Assembly (NCBI GenBank): GCA_910575035.1
Contig: CAJTDL010000019.1
Coordinates: forward strand, 38,748 to 102,747
Source: Lachnospiraceae bacterium
GTDB lineage: Bacteria > Bacillota > Clostridia > Lachnospirales > Lachnospiraceae
Direction: 5' to 3'
DNA length: 64,000 bases
Positions 59,234 through 64,000 of the stretch are shown one piece after another. The stretch's first letter is position 1, and every line of letters starts with the position of its first letter. The position numbers were made by a program, and so were the translations under genes. A model generated the notes under the pieces. The model was not told the DNA's origin and made no database searches. It saw nothing but the letters and a program-made list of their open reading frames with translations.

Positions 59234-60113
59234 CGCAAAACCAAGAAGCGCATCAAAGGTTGCTCTGGAAAGTTTTGATGATTTGTTCGGTGGAAATACC
59301 GCACAGGAAAATGGGATAGAGCAGATTATCAATGCGCCACTGGCAGAGCTTTACACGTTCAAAGACCACCCGTTCCGGGTGGAGGACGATGAGAAGATGG
59401 AGGAAACAACCGAGAGTATCCGCCAGTATGGGGTGCTTGTGCCGGGGATTGCAAGACCGAGGGCGGGTGGAGGCTATGAAATCATAGCCGGACACCGCCG
59501 CAAACGTGGCTCGGAGCTTGCCGGAAAGACGGAGATGCCTGTGGTTGTCCGCAACTACACCGATGATGAAGCTACGATAATCATGGTGGATTCCAATATC
59601 CAGAGGGAAGATATTTTACCGAGTGAGAAGGCGAGAGCCTACAAGATGAAATATGAAGCCATGAAGCATCAGGGGAAGAAGTCAGGCAGAAACACACTGG
59701 ATGAGGTCGGGGAAGCTGCCGGGGAAAACGCTAAAAAGGTACAGCGGTATATCTGGCTTTCCCGTTTGACTGATGAACTCCTTGCTATGGTGGACGGTAA
59801 AAAGCTCGGTTTCTCACAGGGCGTTGACATTTCCTTTCTGGCGGAGGAAGCGCAGCAGTGGGTGCAGGCAGTCATAGAGGAAAAAGGCTGTAACGTCAGC
59901 ATGGTGCAGTCGGCAAAAATAAAAGAGTATGGCAAGACCGGGGAGCTTACCCTTGCAATGGTGCGCCTGATACTGACGGAGGAAAAGCCAAAGGAACGGA
60001 AGGTAACACTGAAAGCGGACAAGATCAGCGAATATTTTGGGGAGGACTGTAGCAGTGAGGAAATAGAGGGCATCATCATTCAGCTATTGGATGAATGGAA
60101 GAAAAGACAATAG
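59223..60113 (+). CDS. parB: ParB-type partition protein
   Basis: The 296-residue protein has the ParB nuclease-like CTPase domain (LYTFKDHPFRVEDDEKMEET, YGVLVPGIARPRAGGGYEII, AGHRRKRGSELAG with NIQREDILPSEKARAYKMKY) and the HTH region (VGEAAGENAKKVQRYIWLSR). It should bind parS-like sites on the element. AAGGAGGTGC lies before the ATG. No parS consensus (TGTTTCACGTGAAACA) was seen in the window, so its site may be different. Confidence 0.92.
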   Translation: MGSNAKPRSASKVALESFDDLFGGNTAQENGIEQIINAPLAELYTFKDHPFRVEDDEKMEETTESIRQYGVLVPGIARPRAGGGYEIIAGHRRKRGSELAGKTEMPVVVRNYTDDEATIIMVDSNIQREDILPSEKARAYKMKYEAMKHQGKKSGRNTLDEVGEAAGENAKKVQRYIWLSRLTDELLAMVDGKKLGFSQGVDISFLAEEAQQWVQAVIEEKGCNVSMVQSAKIKEYGKTGELTLAMVRLILTEEKPKERKVTLKADKISEYFGEDCSSEEIEGIIIQLLDEWKKRQ

Positions 60114-60130
60114 AGGGGAGGTGCATCAGC

Positions 60131-61246
60131 GTGGATGGCACAATAAAATTTGACTATTATTATGGCATCGAAGCGGAACAGTTTTCTTTTTACCGGGTTC
60201 CGAGGCTGCTGATAAAAGACGCAAGGTTTAAAGAGTTGTCCAGCGATGCAAAGCTCCTTTATGGTCTGATGCTTGACAGGCTGGCATTGTCAATCAAGAA
60301 TGGCTGGCTTGACGAGGAAAACAGGGTGTATATCCATTACACCCTGGATAACATAATGGAGGATTTGGGATGCGCAAGGGAGAAATGCGCCAAAGTGATT
60401 GCGGAGCTTGACAGCAAAAAGGGAATCGGTCTGATTGAGAAGAAAAGGAGGGGACTGGGCAAGCCGGACATCATCTATGTGAAGAATTTTGCGACACTGG
60501 ATACCGGGAAAGAACCGGGCGGAGAGCTGGAAAACCCTGATAATGCTGACAATTCCGCAGAAGTTCGGAAACCGAACTTCAAGAGGTTCGATAATCAAAC
60601 TTCAAGAAGTTCGGAAATCGAACTTCAAGAGATTCGGAAACCGAACTTGCAGGAGTTCGGAAATCAAACTTCAAGAGGTTCGGAAACCGAACTTGCGGAA
60701 GTTCGGGAATCGAACCCTAATTATAACAATACTAATTATACTGATCTGAGTTATACTAATCCTATCAATCAATCGGATAGGGAAACAGAAAAACAGGAAC
60801 CGGGCAAGCTGGATAATGGTATGATTGATGTGATGGATAATGCCACTGCCTACATGGAAATTATTCGTGACAATATTGAATACGAGCATCACATGAAATA
60901 TGGGGACTGGCAGGATAAGGGGCTGTATGAGGAACTGTATGAGGTTATCTGCGAGATTGTGTGCGTGAAGCGTAAGGCGGTAAAGGTCAACGGGGAAGAT
61001 TACCCTTATGAGCTTGTAAAATCAAAGTTTTTAAAGCTGAACAGCTCCCATTTGGAGTATGTTATCGGGTGCATGAGGGAAACCACAACCAAGATAGCCA
61101 ACATCAGGGCGTACATGGTGACTGCCCTCTACAATGCGCCTAACACCATGAACCACTATTACCAGCAGTTGGTGCAGCATGATATGTATGGCGGCGGTTG
61201 GGAAGAAAAAGGGATGTTCCAGCCCAAAGCGGAAGGAGATGGATAA
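60131..61246 (+). CDS. repA: RepA-type replication initiator with in-gene iteron array
   Basis: The 371-residue protein starts with the RepA N-terminal winged-helix region (FDYYYGIEAEQFSFYRVPRL, LSSDAKLLYGLMLDRLALSI, EENRVYIHYTLDNIMEDLG). The middle (residues 145-210) is encoded by seven 23-bp repeats. The C-terminal domain (AYMEIIRDNIEYEHHMKYGD, YVIGCMRETTTKIANIRAYM) is like that of DUF6017 proteins of conjugative elements. It should initiate replication of the excised element. The GTG is used because GGGGAGGTG lies 9 bp upstream; an earlier ATG at 60095 lacks a site. It partly overlaps no other gene and follows parAB. Confidence 0.85.
   Translation: MDGTIKFDYYYGIEAEQFSFYRVPRLLIKDARFKELSSDAKLLYGLMLDRLALSIKNGWLDEENRVYIHYTLDNIMEDLGCAREKCAKVIAELDSKKGIGLIEKKRRGLGKPDIIYVKNFATLDTGKEPGGELENPDNADNSAEVRKPNFKRFDNQTSRSSEIELQEIRKPNLQEFGNQTSRGSETELAEVRESNPNYNNTNYTDLSYTNPINQSDRETEKQEPGKLDNGMIDVMDNATAYMEIIRDNIEYEHHMKYGDWQDKGLYEELYEVICEIVCVKRKAVKVNGEDYPYELVKSKFLKLNSSHLEYVIGCMRETTTKIANIRAYMVTALYNAPNTMNHYYQQLVQHDMYGGGWEEKGMFQPKAEGDG
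60563..60715 (+). other. Iteron array: seven palindromic 15-mers every 23 bp
   Basis: Units GTTCGG-AAA-CCGAAC begin at 60563, 60586, 60609, 60632, 60655, 60678 and 60701, exactly 23 bp apart; each is a near-perfect palindrome. Units are joined by TTCAAG-like spacers. Since 23 is not a multiple of three, the same DNA is read in all three frames in turn (KPNF, DNQTS/GNQTS, SEIEL/SETEL), so the DNA, not the protein, is conserved. A candidate replication origin. Confidence 0.85.
60717..60775 (+). other. AT-rich tract after the iterons, possible unwinding element
   Basis: Directly after the last iteron, the sequence (TAATTATAACAATACTAATT, then ATACTGATCTGAGTTATAC) is strongly A+T-rich in an otherwise G+C-richer gene. 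It encodes an Asn/Tyr/Thr-rich linker. This is where a DNA unwinding element of an origin would be expected. Confidence 0.5.
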
Positions 61247-61900
61247 ATGGAATCCATGAGGGATATTGACCGGGTAATGGAACGGGAGATTGCAAAGGGG
61301 AGCTGCCCGTTAAGGTTTGTGAGGATAGAATTTGGCAGTTCCCCTTATCAGGAGATTGCGTCAAGGGAAAAGCTGCTGGAGGTGCTGTCCTATCTGCTGC
61401 GGATTGGCGATTATGGCAGGTTTGCCGGGAAGGGGACAGGGAATAATGTTTACATGGACTTGAAAGGCAGGAAACCGGCTTTTAAGCGTACCCGTTCCTT
61501 TATTGACCGGAATACCCTCTTTTCCACAATCCGCAGGTACGGAAAGAAAATAAAGCCGGATTTTGACGGGCATACTTATCTGGAAACAGTGCAGTGCTTC
61601 TTTGAACTGCCGGAAGGGGAACAGGATAAATACAGGGTGACATATGACGGGCAGGAAACATTCGCTTTCCCTATGTCGGATAAATATATCCTCGGACTTT
61701 ACACCCACTGCATCTCGGCAAGGCGGGCGGCATCGGCGGAGATGGATATTCCCGGCACAGGCTTTTCAGAAAAAGAACAGGGAATTGCAAGCCTTGAGAG
61801 TGTGCGTGACGTGCTGTTCCAGTGCCTTTTGTTTGACACGATAAAATGCGGGGAAGGCGTGTTATATGCTGACCTCTGCACGATTTACTGTTTAAAATAG
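61247..61900 (+). CDS. Hypothetical conjugative-element protein
   Basis: The 217-residue protein is not recognised. It starts immediately after the repA stop with AAGGAG 9 bp before the ATG. It includes CPLRFVRIEFGSSPYQEIAS, VLSYLLRIGDYGRFAGKGTG and KKIKPDFDGHTYLETVQCFF. No membrane segment or known catalytic motif. The tight spacing implies coexpression with repA. Confidence 0.65.
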   Translation: MESMRDIDRVMEREIAKGSCPLRFVRIEFGSSPYQEIASREKLLEVLSYLLRIGDYGRFAGKGTGNNVYMDLKGRKPAFKRTRSFIDRNTLFSTIRRYGKKIKPDFDGHTYLETVQCFFELPEGEQDKYRVTYDGQETFAFPMSDKYILGLYTHCISARRAASAEMDIPGTGFSEKEQGIASLESVRDVLFQCLLFDTIKCGEGVLYADLCTIYCLK

Positions 61901-61913
61901 AATCAATAGCTTT

Positions 61914-61932
61914 TGGACTTTTTGTCCAGAAG
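61914..61932. repeat. Hairpin GGAC-TTTTT-GTCC, partner of 63006-63024
   Basis: TTTTGGAC-TTTTT-GTCCAGAAG here and TTTTGGAC-AAAAA-GTCCAGAAG near 63006 have the same flanks but the central five bases replaced by their complement. Each lies 20-30 bp before a small gene. Confidence 0.6.
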
Positions 61933-61950
61933 TGAGTTAGGAGGTGCGCT

Positions 61951-62319
61951 ATGGCGGAAAAATATATTACGGAAGAACAGCGGGCAAAATGCCGGAAAGT
62001 GGCGGATGCGTTTGCGGAACTGTATGAGCTGGCAGATGTAATGGTGGCGGATGCCGGGAGGTTCGGCTTTGTCCGTCTGCAATGGTTCAGTGAGGGAGAA
62101 GGCTTTGATTCGGCAATGGCATTTTCGGACAGCATGGAACTGTTTGAGGAACTCTGGCGGATATGGTATGAACATGAGGTCTTAACGCCTGTTTTGGGTA
62201 CGCCGCTTGCGGAGCTTGACTATGACGAGATATTCAGGTCGCTTTCCAAAGACAGGCAGGAGGAAATCTTGGAAAAGAAGAAATATTTTATTTCCCGGTG
62301 TGAAGATGCTTTCGCTTAG
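61951..62319 (+). CDS. Hypothetical acidic conjugative-element protein
   Basis: The 122-residue acidic helical protein (AKCRKVADAFAELYELADVM, FGFVRLQWFSEGEGFDSAMA, LAELDYDEIFRSLSKDRQEE) has no recognised domain. AGGAGGTGCGCT precedes the ATG. It lies in the accessory module between repA and pcfB, with the hairpin at 61914 just upstream. Confidence 0.6.
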   Translation: MAEKYITEEQRAKCRKVADAFAELYELADVMVADAGRFGFVRLQWFSEGEGFDSAMAFSDSMELFEELWRIWYEHEVLTPVLGTPLAELDYDEIFRSLSKDRQEEILEKKKYFISRCEDAFA

Positions 62320-62393
62320 GTGGCAGATATTTTTTACAATTTCGGGGCGTTTTCTGTTAAAATAGACCGTATCAGGGTAAAGGAGTGGTGTGT

Positions 62394-62924
62394 TTGGGAA
62401 ACAGGAAGCGCCTGAAAAGGGCAGACAGGACATATAAAGACTTAAAGCAGAAGCAGAAAGCAGGAATAGCAGACGGTATGTTTGAAAAGACCTGTGATTA
62501 TTACAGGGAGCATGGCAGGATGCCGGAAGGAGAGGACTGTGAAAAAATTGTGGGGCAGATTTACCAGAGGGTAAAGGGGATAGCGGAAAAGGCTTCTTTT
62601 GATGAAATATACAGCCTGTACCTTTACCGTCTGCCACGTTATGAAACGAGAATAGCGGAGAACGGGCTTCCGGAAAAGAAAGAGAAAAAGAAAGAAGATG
62701 CCGACAAGCCGAAAGTAAAGCAGATAGGCAGGAGCAAAAAAGTATGCCCGAACTGCGGAAGGAAGATGAAACAGCAGTTTATCGGGTTACAGCACTGCAA
62801 ATGCGGCATAAGTTGGAAAAAAGACATCGGATATTTTGAGCGTACCGGGGATATGGTTTTCGCTCTGGAACGGAGGAAAGCAGGGAAAAAGACAAAGCAG
62901 TGTCCGGTAATCCGGTACAGATAA
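62394..62924 (+). CDS. Hypothetical zinc-ribbon protein of the element
   Basis: The 176-residue protein is basic and helical at the N terminus (GNRKRLKRADRTYKDLKQKQ) and ends with a zinc ribbon: KKVCPNCGRKMKQQFIGLQH followed by CKCGISWKKDIGY. The four Cys are well spaced for zinc. The TTG start follows AAAGGAG by 8 bp; GTG codons at 62385 and 62388 overlap that site. A nucleic acid-binding role is inferred from the ribbon and charge. Confidence 0.65.
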   Translation: MGNRKRLKRADRTYKDLKQKQKAGIADGMFEKTCDYYREHGRMPEGEDCEKIVGQIYQRVKGIAEKASFDEIYSLYLYRLPRYETRIAENGLPEKKEKKKEDADKPKVKQIGRSKKVCPNCGRKMKQQFIGLQHCKCGISWKKDIGYFERTGDMVFALERRKAGKKTKQCPVIRYR

Positions 62925-63005
62925 TTAAATATCAGAAACAGCGTGAGGGCAGTTATAGACCGTAAACAGCGGTTTGTAGCTGCCCTTTTTGCGTTTATAA
63001 AACTT

Positions 63006-63024
63006 TTGGACAAAAAGTCCAGAA
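63006..63024. repeat. Hairpin GGAC-AAAAA-GTCC, partner of 61914-61932
   Basis: Same flanks as the element at 61914 with an inverted five-base centre. It precedes the small membrane protein gene at 63047. Confidence 0.6.
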
Positions 63025-63046
63025 GCGGAAAGGAGAAAGAAGGAAA

Positions 63047-63181
63047 ATGAAACACAAAAAAGTAGCAGCCGCCCTTTCAGCGGCGGTGGCAGGCGCATCG
63101 GTATTAGCCGGAATCCGTTATGCGGCGGGGAAAAGAAAACCGAAAAAGGGCGGGAGCCGGACTTACAGGAAGAAGGTCTGA
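63047..63181 (+). CDS. Small basic membrane peptide
   Basis: The 44-residue peptide has an Ala-rich hydrophobic helix (KVAAALSAAVAGASVLAGI) and a very basic tail (GKRKPKKGGSRTYRKKV). AAAGGAGAAAGAAGG lies before the ATG. It may be a membrane peptide of the element; function unknown. Its 3' half overlaps an open frame that continues into the next gene. Confidence 0.55.
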   Translation: MKHKKVAAALSAAVAGASVLAGIRYAAGKRKPKKGGSRTYRKKV

Positions 63182-63261
63182 CGGAAGGGAAGCTGCGGGA
63201 GTGCCTTCTCCGTCTGTTCCGGCTGTATGAGGACAGTGAGTTTGATGATTCTGCGGAGTTT

Positions 63262-63693
63262 TTGGGCAATGGGAGTGATCCGAGGGAATATGAGGCGGAG
63301 AACTATTCCAGCCAGTTATTCCCTTATATCAAAAGGAACATGAAGGACGTGATGATGATGGAGGGGGATGACGGTACGGGGAAAGAACCCTTCGCCATGA
63401 CGGACGTGCTTTTCTGTTATCCAGCCTGCAAGATAGGCTGTGAGATAAGGGAACTGTTTTCAGACAACTTTGTCCTGTGCCTTCAAAGCGAGATGTGGAT
63501 ACTGGAAAACGGGGAGTTTGCGTCTGTCTACTGTGTCAGTATTGGAAAGGACGGAGGGCGGCTCAGTTACCGCTTTGTGGATACCTGTATCAAAAATCCG
63601 GGGGATATTCCTATCTGCTTTGAAGATTTGGAAAGCGGTTTTGCAGAGATAATTGAAGCTGAAAAAGAAGGGAGAGAACCTTATCTGCCATAA
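63262..63693 (+). CDS. Hypothetical conjugative-element protein, start uncertain
   Basis: From the TTG used here the protein has 143 residues (YSSQLFPYIKRNMKDVMMME, MTDVLFCYPACKIGCEIREL, VYCVSIGKDGGRLSYRFVDT). The same frame is open and coding-like far upstream (LTEGKLRECLLRLFRLYEDS), but no ATG/GTG/TTG occurs there; CTG at 63178 follows AGGAAGAAGG closely. The real start may be that CTG, or there may be a frameshift with the small membrane peptide. No known domain. Confidence 0.5.
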   Translation: MGNGSDPREYEAENYSSQLFPYIKRNMKDVMMMEGDDGTGKEPFAMTDVLFCYPACKIGCEIRELFSDNFVLCLQSEMWILENGEFASVYCVSIGKDGGRLSYRFVDTCIKNPGDIPICFEDLESGFAEIIEAEKEGREPYLP

Positions 63694-63714
63694 CCCGGTC
63701 AGGAAGGAGAGCTT

Positions 63715-63753
63715 ATGAAATATTTAATCCACAGGCTGTACGTCCCACCCTGA
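63715..63753 (+). CDS. 12-residue leader-like peptide
   Basis: ATG after AGGAAGGAGAG encodes MKYLIHRLYVPP and a stop. The stop lies inside a hairpin (63735-63765, GCTGTAC/GTACAGC extended by GTCCC and GGG), and the pcfB-like gene follows 36 bp later. This looks like a translated leader controlling the downstream transfer genes, though the peptide has no obvious amino acid bias. Confidence 0.4.
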   Translation: MKYLIHRLYVPP

Positions 63754-63789
63754 CGGGGGTACAGCAATAAAAAAAGAAGGAGGGAAACC

Positions 63790-64000
63790 ATGCAGGAGGA
63801 AGTGACACAGAAAACCATTGCCCTTGTGTTCAAATCTTCCCGATTGACTGCCGACGTGCTGAAAAAGGCTATGAAAATGTATCTGGAACACCATAAACAG
63901 GGAAAGCAGATGCCGCATGGGAAAATATCAGTGAAAGAGCTGGTCGGTCAGGGTATGGGCGCTTCGAGCATTGAGGTGACGGATAACAACATTAAGTCCT
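63790..64000 (+). CDS. PcfB-like conjugation protein, truncated by the window edge
   Basis: The visible 70 residues (MQEEVTQKTIALVFKSSRLT, ADVLKKAMKMYLEHHKQGKQ, ISVKELVGQGMGASSIEVTD) match the N terminus of the PcfB/DUF3801 family, which assists conjugative transfer, usually upstream of the TraG/PcfC coupling protein. AAGGAGGGAAACC precedes the ATG. The gene continues beyond 64000, so the transfer operon lies to the right. Confidence 0.75.
   Translation, partial: MQEEVTQKTIALVFKSSRLTADVLKKAMKMYLEHHKQGKQMPHGKISVKELVGQGMGASSIEVTDNNIKS

Noticed and set aside
60563..60715. CRISPR array or simple protein repeat in repA
   Set aside because: Only 8-bp near-constant linkers separate the units, and the repeat period breaks the codon frame; iterons explain it better.
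59223..61246. Canonical parS site
   Set aside because: No TGTTTCACGTGAAACA-like palindrome was seen near parAB; the repA palindromes differ in sequence.

Overview
The window reads as a chromosomal segment of a motile, endospore-forming, anaerobic Firmicute of the Lachnospiraceae type. The evidence is the combination of flagellin and a FliS-like chaperone, BofA, a SleB-type hydrolase, [FeFe]-hydrogenase maturases HydE and HydG, RpoN, a Tad pilus locus with DUF5702/DUF6382-type parts, moderate G+C, strong AGGAGG ribosome binding sites and many GTG/TTG starts. No tRNA, rRNA or CRISPR array was seen.

Layout. 1-5.0 kb: a 68-bp tandem repeat, a collagen-like (Gly-Pro-Gly) protein, a methyltransferase and a large membrane-anchored protein with a C39-like end. 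5.1-10.7 kb: flagellar block, with a large FliK-like/DUF6240-like protein, flagellin, a FliS-like chaperone and a convergent DUF2508 gene. 10.9 kb: BofA. 11.2-21.7 kb: a complete Tad/Flp pilus operon (prepilin peptidase, TadZ, TadA, TadB, TadC, Flp, DUF5702, TadE-like, second prepilin peptidase, small TadE-like, FHA protein) behind one clear promoter. 21.7-31.8 kb: flavodoxin/SCP2 protein, HIT protein, Pgi, SH3-SleB hydrolase, Ddl, MurF, PlsC, PrcB-like lipoprotein. 32.6-34.8 kb: an ECF sigma factor, an RsgI-like membrane anti-sigma factor with a His/Glu/Asp-rich tail, and a secreted His/Cys-rich protein. 35.1-38.5 kb: MurA and beta-glucuronidase. 38.9-41.2 kb: WYL regulator followed by a WHH/WHE nuclease toxin and a probable immunity protein. 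41.3-45.9 kb: HydE with a long leader, HydG and RpoN. 46-57.6 kb: two paralogous XRE regulators, an SDR, HPF, NfeD and SPFH proteins, ornithine carbamoyltransferase, BirA, CoaX, DusB, an unknown protein, GreA and LysS.

From about 57.6 kb to the right edge the sequence changes character and becomes the left part of an integrative/conjugative element next to lysS. It carries DUF6075-like and DUF3970-like proteins, ParA, ParB, a RepA-type initiator, several small accessory proteins and the start of a PcfB-like gene. The initiator gene contains seven palindromic units spaced exactly 23 bp apart and followed by an AT-rich tract, which looks like an origin of replication built into the coding sequence.

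Intergenic DNA is unusually repeat-rich. It holds several MITE-like or hairpin elements with terminal inverted repeats (22.8, 24.9, 25.3, 25.5, 27.6, 32.0 and 32.2 kb), short tandem duplications, and four cases where the last codons of a gene with its stop are duplicated just downstream (tadA, murA, the SPFH gene, greA). The most interesting candidate systems are the ECF sigma/anti-sigma/His-rich secreted protein locus, the in-gene iteron array, the nuclease toxin cassette, and the unusual Tad locus.
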